A stretch of 64,000 nucleotides of DNA from Neolentinus lepideus HHB14362 ss-1. Lineage: Eukaryota > Basidiomycota > Agaricomycetes > Gloeophyllales > Gloeophyllaceae. The stretch spans positions 310,001 through 374,000 of the forward strand of contig KV425561.1 in the NCBI GenBank assembly GCA_001632425.1, in the 5' to 3' direction. This document shows positions 37,035 through 50,161 of this stretch, one piece after another (position 1 is the first letter of the stretch; each line of letters opens with the position of its first letter). The position numbers and the translations under genes are program-made. Under the pieces are notes generated by a model. That model saw only the letters and a program-made list of their open reading frames with translations, made no database searches and was not told the origin of the DNA.

Positions 37035-38189
37035 CTAAATCACGGAATGCATATCCGCCGCCGCTTTGTCCATATTCTTCTCACCCTTTGCATGCTTATG
37101 GAAATATTCGACGAGATCAGCAGGACGTCGGCCAGGACCTCCAGACACAGATAGAAACGATGATACTGCCAAGTTCAGTGACTGGTTTGACTTATAGTCA
37201 GCATCCGGATCGAATAGAGTGCCAAGAAAGTCTCCCAGAGATTTGAAACCAGCTGCTTTGATGTGGTTGAGCACATCGAGAAGGCGCTCGTCTGTGCCGA
37301 TTTTCCGGTACTTTGAACGGCGACGAGAGTCGGTTTCAGAAGGTCCAGTACCACAATCAATCAAAGGCGCTGGTCCGATATGTCCTAAGTTATTCTCATA
37401 GATAAATTGCACGTTCAGTGCTTCTGGCTGTTCGTGCTGTTGCGATGAGACTGTGTGCATGTCTTCAGCTGCAGTAGCGTCGCCGTAGCTACGCAATGTA
37501 CCAGATATAAATATATCCATGTCGACATCATCAAGAGGTCCAAAGTTGTAATATAGAGCAGACAGCGTAGAACTAAGAGGCACTGACTGCATAGAACGAG
37601 TGTGGTACGGTACGCGGTTTGATACGCGTTCCGATATGCGCTCCGACAGATAGTTGACGGTTTCTTGATGACCTTCCGTCTGTGTACGAGAACGCTCGTT
37701 TCGGAGAGCCAGAGGACTACCCAGCTGTGAACTACTACTGGTTGCCGTGTTCGACCAGCCAAAGTTAGAGACAGCACTATCTTGAGGAGAATTGTATGAG
37801 AAAGACGGGACTATCTGATATTTCAAATGAACCTGAAACTGGAAATTACCCCCAGTAGATTGGGGGGTCTGCGGACTCGGAGTTGTGGGCCAGGACCGTA
37901 CAGACGATACGGAAGCCGGACTTTCGAGTGGAGGTAGAACTGCAGACGGCGTAGAAAATGATATATGCTGAAAGCAAAACTGTTCAGGACCATCATATGA
38001 CTGAAAGCTAATTGTCCGGGCGGTCTGGTGTTGAGTAGTAGACGGGTTGCGAGCAGTTCCTGCATGTAGCTGATCGTAGTCAACAGGTTCTGAATGATTA
38101 CTAGGCTCGACCAGAGGATCCAGAGGTGAACCATAAGTTGAAAGAATAGGTTGATTATCATAGCTCGGTATACTGAAGGCATGGTACAT
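37035..38189 (-). CDS. Orphan basidiomycete protein, single exon, 384 aa
   Basis: One open frame from ATG to stop. Residues 1-190 are Ser/Pro/Gln/Thr-rich and probably disordered. Residues about 270-384 are more ordered: RRRSKYRKIGTDERLLDVLNHIKAAGFKSLGDFLGTLFD (positions only summarised; key residues LDVLNHIKAAGF and SLGDFLGTLF), then NLAVSSFLSV and LVEYFHKHAKG. A helical block with a SLG.FL.TLF core recalls lineage-expanded Agaricomycete proteins of unknown function, from memory and not verified. Downstream bases 36900-37020 keep an open charged frame (DTVQAVREELRRAQYR), so the true C-terminus may lie beyond an intron or the gene may be truncated. I do not assign a function. Confidence 0.6.
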   Translation of the reverse strand: MYHAFSIPSYDNQPILSTYGSPLDPLVEPSNHSEPVDYDQLHAGTARNPSTTQHQTARTISFQSYDGPEQFCFQHISFSTPSAVLPPLESPASVSSVRSWPTTPSPQTPQSTGGNFQFQVHLKYQIVPSFSYNSPQDSAVSNFGWSNTATSSSSQLGSPLALRNERSRTQTEGHQETVNYLSERISERVSNRVPYHTRSMQSVPLSSTLSALYYNFGPLDDVDMDIFISGTLRSYGDATAAEDMHTVSSQQHEQPEALNVQFIYENNLGHIGPAPLIDCGTGPSETDSRRRSKYRKIGTDERLLDVLNHIKAAGFKSLGDFLGTLFDPDADYKSNQSLNLAVSSFLSVSGGPGRRPADLVEYFHKHAKGEKNMDKAAADMHSVI

Positions 38190-39190
38190 GGTTGTTCAAC
38201 GACAAGAACAGTCAAGAACAAGAAACGAGACTTAGAGAAATCAAACCGTGGCGCAAGATCGCTAGATCTAAGCTGTCTTACCGGATTGAGCAACCTCGAC
38301 CTAATGGGGACGGCCGGACTTATTTTTAGCTGACATGCAAAGAATTGGCAGGCTACTGCGAAGCCTATCGTGAATATACACAAGTCTCCCTGTGAACCCC
38401 GTTGCTCGCCTACTCGGGTTCACTGAGGAGACGTCGCTAGCAAGTCTAGTCTAGATCAGATTTGACTGGCCGATGAGTCAATCGCCCAGAAAGCTCTGAG
38501 CGACCAAGGAGAAAAGCGGCTACCACAGCCTCGAGCTGTTCCTAGCGCAAGCATTGGATGCAGGTATCTAAAAGGTCTGGTTCGTCCAAGAGCTTGGAGC
38601 TGAGGGTGCTTCAAGTTGACCATAGCCACAGGACTTAGCGTGACATACGAATACAGAAATTTGTCACGAGTCGCGGGGTCTCTCTTTCGACCGCCACTAA
38701 ATGGTTCTCGTACACCCAACAGGTCAATTGCTTGCGGTAAAATTGCGGTGTGAACTTGACGCAGTGGACGATCTCAATCGCATGACCAAAAGATTCCAAT
38801 ACGAACGTGGCCGACATCAAGGCTACACTCGGATTAATCGACTCTCCATCGCGTGTGCACTGTGTAGAGATGCGGGAAATCCCCGTACCCTTCGTCGCAC
38901 AAGTGCATGTACTTCGATCCGTCGCACGTAGCGTCCTATTTATTAGTAAAGGGATTAGCTTGGAAACCCATGAGGATATTGTGAGTCCCTCAATTCTAAA
39001 GACGGCATAGGAATGGGGGTCCAGGCCCAATGTAATGCGGATCTATGATAATAGCGCTCTCACAACTAAGGCGTCTATTGTTTATCGATATGTGCGGCGC
39101 ACATGAGGCGTGTCCCCTCGTCAGACTCCGCCAACTCTCTACCCCGCACGCACGTCTATCCCTACCCAAACCTCAATCCATACATAATCA
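38190..39190. other. Divergent intergenic region, orphan / giant gene
   Basis: About 1 kb with no recognisable gene, tRNA or repeat. The short frames here lack domains. It should contain both promoters. Confidence 0.4.
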
Positions 39191-42100
39191 ATGGAGTCGG
39201 ACACGACACTCACGGACGAAAATCTTCTCTACCTGATTCATAACATCTTTCTTCCCCCCAAACTCCCTCAGAAAGATGACACCAATAGCAGAAATCAGCA
39301 AGCGCTTTGCGAAGTGGTTCGAAGATGCATAAAGATGTATATGGATGCTCTACCAACCCATGAGAGGCCGAGATGGTTGGCGATGGGGAAGATGATGGGG
39401 TATCTTGCCTTGGTACAGCAGTACGACAAAGTGCCCCAGCCCCAGACTGTGGATGCAATCGAGCAGATGCAGCCAGACGGTACGTGAAGAGGATTGACCG
39501 TTTTGCTTATCATCACTTACGTTATTTCCTAGATGTTCTAGCATTTCTTATCCGAGCTCAGAATGCTGGTCTTATACTTCGCAAATGTCATGATAGACTG
39601 ATTGTTGAGTCGTTCGAAGTTTCACTTCCGAATGCCGTCATCTTGGGGGCTAAAGGGAAATTATTGTGCTCTTACCCTGGTCCTGCAATCGCCGTTCCAC
39701 AGTCAATAGTGGAGAACCGTGAATTTCTCAAAGAACTTGTATCATTCCTTGCTCATATGGATGAAGATGTCTTCTCTGATGCTGCCGCGATGACTACCAA
39801 AGCCAAGACGACCGTCCATGAGATCCGCGATACGACCCATCCCCGTTATATCACGGAACTTCTCACCGGCATTCTTCGTGGTCTGGGCAATCCTGAAGAC
39901 ATCCATCGCATTCGGAAGAGAATTGCTGATGATGTTTTGTACCACGACGCACTTCTTCCGTGGCGTAGGTCACCTCTTTGGCTTGTGATACGTGTGGCTT
40001 TACAGACGTCCCTAAGAGACGATCTGGCCGGCCATACTCAGTACAAGTCCTTCATGAGCTTCTTGATGGCGGAAATTCTTCGCCTGACCGTCCATCGGGA
40101 GCCTGGCCTCCCAAGCGATCTGATTTCATGTATGCATAAGAAGGTGGCGCGCCGAGTCTACAAGCTTGGTTCCGTTTGCCCTGAACTCGTGCTGAACAAA
40201 GTATACGAGTCGGGGGAAGCTGCGCAGGGGTTGCTACAGAAGAGATGGGCCATCGTGCAGAAGAAACAAGAGTCATTGGCACCATGGGATCCCAATGGCC
40301 TTGATTTCCTCGCCGATACCCACCTCACGCTCCTGAACAGTAAGTCATACATATTACAAGTACTGGAAGGCAAGACCGGCACTTCCGCATCATGTGATTT
40401 TCAGCCAGAACCACTACATCGGATAATGGGCATTGATGACTTCGACAAACCTTCCTTGACGAGCTTTTTCAACAAGAATCCTATCATCGCATTGGCCGAC
40501 TTCGAGCACGTCGTCGAGGTTGGAATTGATGATTGGGTGGGAAATCATCTCCTTTCTGAAGAAGCTTGCACCAGCGTCGCCCGATGGGTGAAGGAATATT
40601 ATGAATTTGCTTCCGTGGCATATAATTCTGATCCAAGATTATGGTCTGTGATGTTACTGACCGTATTTGATCTATGGAAAGCGTAAGTGTCTTGTCACTG
40701 CTCGCCAGGCGGCATTCTTACTCTCACCATCAGCATTGATCAATTGGCGGTTGCGCAATGTCCATTACTGCGGCATTATTCCCCAGAGGTTACCGAGCAC
40801 CTGCTGGAACCTCTCATCGTGTCGAAGGCCGAGCAGATGAATCGACTATCATCCCTTATCCGATATTTACGTGGTCGGCATCGGCATGCTGATACAAGAA
40901 AGTCCGTATTCGACAATAGCCAAGGTGTACTGTCTTTCAATGTCCACTTTTATGAGACATCGCTTCGCCATCAGGAGCTCAAGTTACGTATTGAGGCAGA
41001 GGCAAAATCGAGACGAGAGGCGAGAGTTCAAGAACTAGAGAGGTTGAACGAGCAGCATCGGTCTCTGATCAGAGAAGCTGATTCTCTGAGCCACAAGTAC
41101 CAGCTCAATAGGATGGGAGATGAGGTCCACAAGAAGAAGAAGTGCAGAAAGTGTTCCCTCACACGCCAGGCCGCTGCACTGACAATTTCCGTGCATGAGT
41201 GGCCATTGCCCGAGAACGAAATGCAGGCTCGGTCCGTCGTAGTAGAGCTCGACTGTCCTATTTCATATCGCATCTGGAGGGACACGACATATGCTATCTT
41301 ACACGATGTCTGTCTTCCACCGGATGCGAAGTCCTTGCCCAAGGGTGATGCGAAAGTAATTCTTGAAGGCTACCCTCAATTACAGACTTTCCATAGGCTA
41401 TACGGTTCCCGAAGGGTTATGCTAGCCTCGGATACCAAGTCATTCACCAAATCTCACTATAGGTCGGTATCTATCCCCAGCACTAAATCTTCAGTATGCG
41501 TAAATCACGGCTTGCACTGGAGCTTATTCGACGACCGAGGCAAGATCTGGATAGGACATCCATTTACAAATTGCAGCACCAAGGAGCGATGTACATTCGT
41601 ACTTCCTTCAATAAGCCCCTATGCAAATCTCCAGTATGCCATTGATGGGACCGAACACACCTCGAACCAGATTCTTGCCGATCAAATGAGCTGCCACCGC
41701 GACATCGATTTGCATGAATATGTGGCCTTCGGTAGTTTACGGGGTGGATCTCGGCTACAGTGGCTCAATCTCCTCCGGGAGCTCCATGCTCAATCACTGA
41801 CTCTCCACAAAGAAGAGGTACAAATGCTTATACTGCAGGCGATATGGCAGATAGGCCCACTGTCGCAGGATAACCTAGGGACTCCGATCTGGAAATGGCA
41901 TGAAGAGCTAAGCTGCAGGCACTTCACTGTCGCGATATTGGAACAACTTGAACAGTCCGTGACTGCAATCAGTGCGAACTGGACAGAAGTGATCTCGATG
42001 CAGACCCTGATTGCCATCGTGGCCCGAGTCCTGATCTCAGCAAAATCGGAACAGGTGTTAGACAGGGCTACTAGACTATTACGTGGCGCCCGGGATGTCA

Positions 42101-45100
42101 GCTATTTGTGGACGCGAAAGCTTCGCCAGGCCTTAGAAGAAACTATGGACGGAAACTTGGTCCGCAGTCTTCAGCAGCGTCTATGTGAGGTTGCGTGCAC
42201 TTGTCGGTCCACTTACGATGTTGGACGAAGCAATATTCAGAAGTTTATGACATCAGATGAAGATGTATCAATCCTGATTGAATGTGGCATTGTTCTATAT
42301 GATAATCTGCCCTCAGAGGTGGAGAAGATGCCTTCTCTGTTCAGGACAATGTTGAACCATGACACTCGTTTGTCCCTGATGATAGAGCCATTGCTCAGTA
42401 TGGAGATCCAACGAGCGTCGGGTGGCTTGGACACGGCTGTTAGTGCATTCTGGCCAGGTTATATCGCAGGCACTCGGTGGAAGGTTCTTTCTGGAACCGG
42501 TACTGGACACTGGTTCACTGCCGATACTGCTAGCGGGAGTGTAGGACGGATCTCATCAAGAGTACATTTGAATATCTTGACCTTTCAACTCCTCATCAAT
42601 GGCAAACCGTCAAGCCGTCTACCCCGAGAGTTTGTGGAGCATCCCACATACCGTCGTATTTTTGGCCTCGTGAGTGTAACAGATTCTAACAGGTTCTCTT
42701 ACCAATCGAGGTACTTTTCAGAAAATTTTGAACGTTGTCCCGTCAGACGTGCCTGGACTTCAATTTACAACACGAGATATAGTATATGGTTATCAGGTCC
42801 GGAGCGCATTCAATTTCTCGTCATTCCTGTGGTGTCTCATACCAATAATATAGGTCTCGTTTGCACTTCACTCCAGGGAGAACCTACTAATTATACAAGC
42901 CCGGCGCATGGGGGAAGACCTTGAACTCATCCCTTACACACGATTTGAGGGTGACCTGCCCTACTTCCTTGTCCACGATTGCGTACACTGGCTGAATAAA
43001 CGAAGCAACCAAGTAGAGTTCAGACCCTTGGAGACGCTTTGGACTTCTTCGCCGACTAACTGGTCTATCAAGCTGGACACGGGCTCCATGGTCATGCAGA
43101 GATACTACGCGGGCGAACAGTTCTCTCTTATCGATTGTCGCAGTGCCACGTTCTGTCGGATAGCCTCTTGTCTCAACCCACTCGAGACCAAACAGTATCT
43201 AATGGTGACCTTCGCTCACGCCCCTGAGAGGTCAACGCTCCAAGTGGACTTGCCTAGATACAGACTCAGCTTTGCCTTAAATGGCAGCCAGGAGCTTGAG
43301 TGCCAGAGCTTTCCGGGCATGGTTGTAGATCGTAACCAATCCATCGGCACCATGTTGGGACTGATGAATCAGCTGGTATTGTGTACAACCGGGACCACAG
43401 ACGGAAACCAAATGGATCCTTCCGTCTGTCGCTGTGTGCTCATACCATTCGGCAAGGTTGTCCACCGCGTCGATGGGATTGACAATGTGATCACAATAGA
43501 CATGCACTCTGGAAGATCGGTCAGGTATATGAAGTACAATGTCGACTTCGACTTAGGTCGGCTTACAAGTACTGCTAGTCTGACTAGTCGGCTATACAAG
43601 GTGTACTTGCATGCGCTGACCAGTGGCTGCTTGCCCGACCCGCTGACTGGATGGACGGGAACAGAAGAGGCTCTCCGTGATCTGGGTTCCGCAGTCTGTC
43701 GCTCTTTCCAGAGTCTTGACATCGAGGACACGAGAATTTTGGACGATATACAGCGCTTAACCCCTCATCGGAGGTATTATCCTTCTCACCTAAAGGCCAT
43801 GCAAACTGTCCTATGGTCGGACCTTCCGCCTACAGCGCAACATTTCGCATTCGAGGTATATTCTAGGGACATTATGCTATACGCAGAGTCTCTGAGCATG
43901 TTTGGAGACGAAGCTGGTAAAGCAAGGCAGGATCGCATCATTGTTCCGGACGGAATGCATTTAACGGAGAGAGCTGCCTGCCGCAACAGGGTCTTTGCTG
44001 GTGCTTCGTGCAGTGGCGTCGAGTTTCCTTTCATGAACGAGTGCCGAGACGTCGAGTATCATTCTAGGGACTGCATGAGTGACACCAATGCCGAAACACG
44101 AGTTCAGCACGTTGCTGCACTGGTCAAGTCATGGCCCGGAGAGCTGGACACTTGTGTCGATCTATTGGACGTCTTCAAAGGATGGCGCACGATTTCTGGC
44201 GTTCGACAGCTCGGAGAGACGCTGTCTTACAGTCGGGAGTGGATAGAAACACAGCTCAGTGAGACGTGGATGACCTTGTATGATCTATGCCGGCGGAAGG
44301 GGGGAAAGTCGAACAAGAAGTTTCAACTCGTCTTCACGCTACCGGCAATTGTATATGGTCCCCAACGGCACTCATCAGCGAAAGATTTGGTTCCCATTCT
44401 ATTGGCATTCGCGTCAATGGGGTGCTTCTGCGACATTCCTCCACCTTCTTCACCACCTTCGCGGTATGATTTCACTGCCGGATTCGCGCCGAGACGAGAT
44501 CAGCTTCTACATCTTACTGAATCATGCGCAATTGACTTCGAATTTAGTCTTGCCGCACATTTGCCAGCAGATCCGGGAGAGTCGCTCACACAGCTCTCTC
44601 GTCGGCGTCAATTGCATTATACGAGGCTCCATCAGACGGAATCGCATCAGGCGACAGAGGCGCTGATTTCACAGTGGCCCTGTGAACAGCCATCCAGGCC
44701 GACACAAACCTTCGAAACTATTGACATTAAGATGCTTACCCTCCGAGCATCGCCTCTATTCTCATCATGGTATCACAACGTTGTCTTGCGCGATCATGTC
44801 GCAGAAATTCAAGTGATTCTTAGAGCACGGCAGATAAAAGGAACTTCGTCTTCTAGCAGTTATTGGTTTTCACCATCTGAAGATCTACCAAGGTCATTCC
44901 CTGATCATGCTATGATCACATTTGACTATCTGTTTTCACGCGGTTCTCCGAGTCCCCGATATTCTGTAGGACAGATCGCACTCGGGCTCCCGGACGAAAT
45001 GGGGCGATCAGAAGATGAGAGTTCTCCACTGGGAAGTCTGCCACTCCTGAAGAAGTTGGTGTTCGAGTTGCGAGCTTCGGCAGATCTTACATTCCTGCGA

Positions 45101-48100
45101 AACTATGGAAACGATCTAGCAAATAGCTTGGATATGTTATCGCATCAACAGCCACCTATGAGGAAGTGTCTACTGACTCCCAATCTCGCTCAATGCATCA
45201 TGGACTACTGGGACGCGTCTCGGCAGCACGTCGACCGCTTGTTCCTGTCTATACGCCAACAGTTAGAACCTGATGCACACTCTATAACTGCCGACTCAAT
45301 CATGCTGAGGGCAGGCTTACGGCCAAGGATCACAAAAAAAATCTGCTTGTGGTTCCTGACGCAGCAATTGCGTGATACAGTTCCCGATCGTTGGAGAGCA
45401 CTGTTCATTGACTTTGCTCAGGCTCTCCTCAAGTATCAGAGATCTCAACGATTGGTCAGATCTGCATTGCTAGGGCAGGCTGAGGAGATGTTCACAGAAT
45501 TGCGAGGCGAAGATGATGGACCTCATACCCATAATTTGGACTGGCTCTTGATTCAGGTGTGTCACAATAACGTAGTTGTGCAGCTCATGGCTCATGAAAC
45601 GTCCCGACCAGATCGATAGCAACTTTCTTGCTTGGACTATCCAGGTCTGCGTTGCCCAGGAAATGATAAGACCATCCTCTCAATCGAACACGGTCTCACA
45701 ACTCAACATGGGTGAAGGAAAGACCTCGGTAATCGTACCTTTCGTCGTGTCCACCATTGCGGACGGAAAGAAACTTGCACGAGTTATTGTTCTGAAATCA
45801 CTTGCCAAGCAGATGTTTCAACTCCTGGTCGAGCGTCTCACTGGACTCACAAATAGGCAAATATTCTACATGCCATTTTCTCGCTCGATGAAAACGTCTG
45901 CCTTCAACGTGAAACAGATCCGCGACTTGTACAAGACGTGCATGGAGAGCGGTGGAATTCTCGTCGTGCAACCAGAGCACATCCTCTCATTCAAGCTGAT
46001 GAGCATCGAGCGTACGTTGAGCACCGTCAATCAAGGTCATGCAGGCGTATTCCGTGACCTCCTGGAAACGCAGAGGTGGTGCGAGACGAACTGTCGAGAC
46101 ATCTTGGATGAGAGCGATGAAATTTTGCAGGTACGATACCAACTAATTTACACGATGGGACAGCAAGAGGCATTAGAACACGCACCAGAGCGATGGACTA
46201 CTATCCAGCAAGTGCTCTTTCTAGTCATGAACGTTGCCTTGCAGTTGAAGAACGAACTGCAGTCCGGCCTTGATGTCGGAGATAGCTCCAATGGCTGCTT
46301 CCCTAGCATACGTGTCATTCGTCCTGAGGCAGGAACTCGCCTGATCTCGGACGTCCTGGACCATATCTCGCATGGCGCGTTGCCGAATTGTCCTCTGGCC
46401 TTGATTCCAAATCACTTGAAAGAGCCAACGTCTTGCTTCATAACCAACAACCACCTCTCCAGAGCAGACTATAACCGAGTGCAGGACTATTGGCAAGAAG
46501 GTAATTCATGGAAAACTCTATTACTGCTACGAGGTCTCTTTGCCCACGGAATACTCCTGTACATCCTGAAAGAAAGACGTTGGAGAGTTGATTACGGTCT
46601 GGATCTATCACGATCTTTACTCGCCGTTCCATTCAAAGCGAAGGATGTCCCAACTCCTAGGGCAGAATTCGGGCATCCCGACGTCGCTATTCTGCTCACA
46701 TGCATGAGCTATTATTATCAAGGCCTCTCTGCTGAAAACCTAGAATTATGTTTCGACCTTCTGTTCAAGCTCGATAATCCAACTCTCGAATACGAACTCT
46801 GGGTCCGCGAAGGCGGACCTGCTATTCCAGAGGAATTACGAAAACTTAGCGGCATTAATCCCAGTGACATGGAACAGCGCACTCAGCTTGTGATTCCATT
46901 GTTCTCTCGAAATCATGCGGTAGTTGACTTCTACATGTCGCAAATGGTCTTTCCCAAGGCTGCAAAAGGATTTCCGTCGAAGCTGACAACATCGGGCTGG
47001 GACATTGCGCGGGTGGGGAATCATGTCACAACAGGGTTTAGCGGTACAAATGACAACAGGTATCTCTTGCCCGCGACAATCGCACAGAGAGACACACCAG
47101 AGAGGCTTGGCACTAACGCCGAAGTGCTCTGCAACCTTCTCCGGCCCGAGAATGAGGCCTATCAGTGCCCTCAGGGCCTCCATGATCAACAACTCTCGGC
47201 GACCAGTCTTGTCAAGTTTCTGATAGGCCAGAGACCTGATGTTCGAGTCCTGTTGGATGTTGGCGCGCAAATCCTGGAGCTTGGAAATGGTCAAGTAGCG
47301 CGGCTCTGGTTGTCGCTTAGGCCCGACGTTGCTGCAGCAGTTTTCTTTAACGACGTTGACGAGCTGGAGGTCATGACGCAAGACGGCGTTCGGGAGCCCT
47401 TCATTTCGTCTCCGTTCAGGTCTCAATTGGATAAGTGTCTTGTGTATCTGGATGACGCGCACACACGAGGCACTGATCTCAAGTTGCCTTCCGGTTCGAG
47501 AGCCGCAGTGACATTGGGTCCAAAGGTGACAAAGGATCGACTGGTTCAAGGTGAGAGCAGCGGTCATTGGAATACAGCCATTTCACATCCAAATTCGTAG
47601 GTTGCATGCGAATGCGGAAGTTGGGTCGACCCGGAGGGCACTCCGTCATGTTCGTTGCTCCTCGGGAAGTTGATACCAAGATACGAGAAGCTGCCAGGAA
47701 AGACTGTCACGAGCAAGTCACAACGTTGGATGTGGTGAGATGGGCTATTTTTGAGACCTGCGCGAATATCCAGCATCACGTCCCTCATTGGGTCCAGCAA
47801 GGTATTGATTACTATGCACGAGAGAAGGCTTGGCAGGAATATCACTCCTGCGTCGATCCATCCACCTCAATCCTAGCCAGTGCCTGGCTACAAGTCGAAG
47901 CACAGCCTCTGGAGGCTATGTATGGAAATGTTGATGGCGACGGTGCAGGTGTGTCCTTGATACGGGCAGGCTCCATGATCCCTGAAATCCGTGAGCGATG
48001 CGAGATGCTCGGAGTGACATCTCTCCACGACCCTCGCGCGGAAGAAGAACAAGAGCGAGAGGTCAGTCACGAGATGGAACGTGAATGGCAGGTAGAACGG

Positions 48101-48871
48101 CCGGCAAAGGTCAAACCAGCGAGCCACAGATTACATCCCGACGTCTTGCACTTTGTCCGCACTGGGAAGGTTGTGTCTGGCTCCAATGCACTCAGCAAGG
48201 CCTTTAGTTCCATAAACGAAGCCTCCAGTCATCTCTCGCTGTGGTCAAGGCAGTTGCTAGCAACCACGGACTTCCACACCACAACTACCGGGAAATCAGC
48301 TGGACGGCCCTCGGGAGACTATCTCAGACCTGTCCACTGGATCGTCTCTAACAAGTGCGTAGAGAGCGAGACCAGGGTCCTAGTTATTATGAGCCCTTAT
48401 GAGGTCAATGAGTTGCTGCCCGAAATCCGGAAAAGCAGCAACGTACATCTACACGTATACACGCCGAGAGTGACACAAACGATGAGATCCTGCGACGACC
48501 TGCGCCTCTACTGCATTCCGCCCCTCCCCGTGTCTTGGCAGCTTCCGGAGCCCATTATCATCGCGCAGCTGAACCTCGTCGCGGGACAGTTGTATCTCAA
48601 TGACTACGACGCTTACCAGCTTCTATGCGATTTCCTGGGACTCTGCACGCGGGAGGTACGTGACGTGGGTGGGGTCTCCATCCAGAGTGACGGCTTCATC
48701 AAGCCAGAGGATCGACCGGGCAACTTCTACCGTATCTGTCCCTTCAAGGAGAGTCCGTTGACGTACTTGAAAGCGCTGATTTCCTTCAGACGCAAGGGAA
48801 TGACATGGCTGCCTACAGATCTGGGAAAGATGTTCCATGGGCGATTCCTGTCGCAGAAAGACTTTGAGTGA
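39191..48871 (+). CDS. Giant DUF3638/DUF3645-type protein with SecA-like P-loop, 7 exons, 3120 aa
   Basis: Exons: 39191-39479, 39533-40682, 40734-42669, 42722-42796, 42854-45556, 45612-47550, 47601-48871; all phases close. The protein begins MESDTTLTDENLLYLIHNIF, typical of a large fungal family often labelled ubiquitinyl hydrolase by transfer, a label I cannot support from the sequence. Residues about 540-570 form a coiled coil (RIEAEAKSRREARVQELERL) followed by a CRKC pair. At 2082-2092 lies QLNMGEGKTSV, a Walker A motif very like SecA (TGEGKT), and at 2216-2221 LDESDE, a Walker B/DExD-like motif. A later segment has TRGTDLKLPSGSRAAVTLG and RLVQGCMRMRKLGRPGGHSVMF, resembling helicase motifs V-VI. 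An ATPase of helicase type is therefore the best reading. The cellular role is unknown. Confidence 0.9.
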
Positions 48872-49200
48872 GGAAGAGTACGGTAAGCGTTGATTCCGTC
48901 ATTGACAAGGCAGCTCAGTGTTTACAGGTTCCTCACGTATATCCTACAGGCCCTGTGTACCATAAATGTTGATTGTTTCAAATTTTGTTCTGTTCCAGAA
49001 TGACCACGCCCTGCTCAATTTGTACGAATAACGAAGAGCTTACTTGTAGTACAACCTATGCTGTCCATTTTGTGTATATTAGGTCGAGAATGGCTGTAGA
49101 CTAGTTTTGATATACTTCGCGAGGGAATGATGGGTGAACATTGTCCGTGAGTAGGACATCGCCGAGCAGACTGTACATGAGGCATGTTGCGAATTGCGGA
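48872..49200. other. Convergent intergenic region
   Basis: About 330 bases between the stop codons of the giant gene and the RWD gene. No feature seen beyond likely polyadenylation sequence. Confidence 0.4.
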
Positions 49201-50161
49201 TCACTTAGCAACACCAGCGCCGACGCTCCCAATGCCCATCTCCAAAACGTACTGCTTCCTCCGCAACCTCCGCATCTCCTGCACAACCTCCCCTACCTTC
49301 TCAAACTCGACCCACCGCCTCTCCCCCGGATTAACAGCCTGAATCTCCTTGGGCAAAGGTTCAATGAACCTCAGTCGCAGCGCCAGCCACTGCATGGCCT
49401 TGACATTCGCCACAAACTCCTCGAGATTTTCGCGCGGCCCTTCGGCGTAGATGACGCCAGGATAGCCGAGCTTGGCGAAGCCGGTGAGGGAAAGGGAGGT
49501 GCTCCATTGGTGGAGGGAGCGCCGCTTTTGGGGGGAGATGAGGTGGTGGGAGGTGAAGAGGACGTGGTAGATTGTCGATGAGGGGGGGTGGGAAGACGGA
49601 CCCGTGTCGCTGATCGCATATGAACGGTCGTTCGTGGGCTGAGATACGACACTGAATTCTTGTGCAGCGTGCAGTTCCGGCAAGAGATGAAGGTATATCA
49701 GAACGTGCAAAGGATATCTAAGTTGGATACCATCCTCCCGTCAGGAAGTGGTGCATATATGCACTCGAGACTCACTGAGCATCCTCACTCTGAATGACTT
49801 CCTTCCATTTCGTTTCTACGATCCTCTGCCACCTCTCCTGCTCCTCCCTCCCCACATCCTCACACTTCACTGAAACAACCGGCACGTTCTTGCCTTGGCT
49901 CACACCCAGCGGGTACGCCCTCGGCACATCGACCTCGAACCAGAGCTTCGCCTGCTCAACTTTGACTTCGAATCTCGCGTTCGAGAGCGACTCGGGCCAG
50001 GCTGAGGTTTCACCCAAAGCGGAGTCGAGGTAATTGTCAAGCAGACTTGACCATCGGTCCGCGTCGAGAACGAACGAGAAGAGTTCATCCGGAAGAACAG
50101 AACACTTGATCAGGTTCAGCTCCTCGATCTGGTGGGTCAACGGGTCGGAATGCGCGACCAT
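49201..50161 (-). CDS. RWD domain protein with C-terminal DUF1115, 2 exons, 300 aa
   Basis: Exons (minus): 50161-49776 and 49717-49201. The N-terminal RWD fold is recognised by HQIEELNLIKCSVLPDELF, LWFEVDVPRAYP and the following strand VPVVSVKCED. The second half contains IYHVLFTSHHLISPQKRRSLHQW and FAKLGYPGVIYAEGPRENLEEFVANVKAMQW, the DUF1115 region of RWDD2-like proteins. The RWD fold is related to E2 enzymes but lacks the catalytic Cys; these proteins are thought to be interaction modules and their function is poorly known. The start is the ATG at 50161; the frame is open 21 bases further but only with TTG. Length and domain order match RWDD2. Confidence 0.87.

Noticed and set aside
45557..45581. 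25-nt intron in the giant gene
   Set aside because: Too short to splice; a 55-nt intron to 45611 gives the conserved junction before the P-loop.
42908..48871. Reading the giant gene as four separate genes
   Set aside because: The frame breaks coincide with GT-AG introns that keep phase and restore continuous family sequence.
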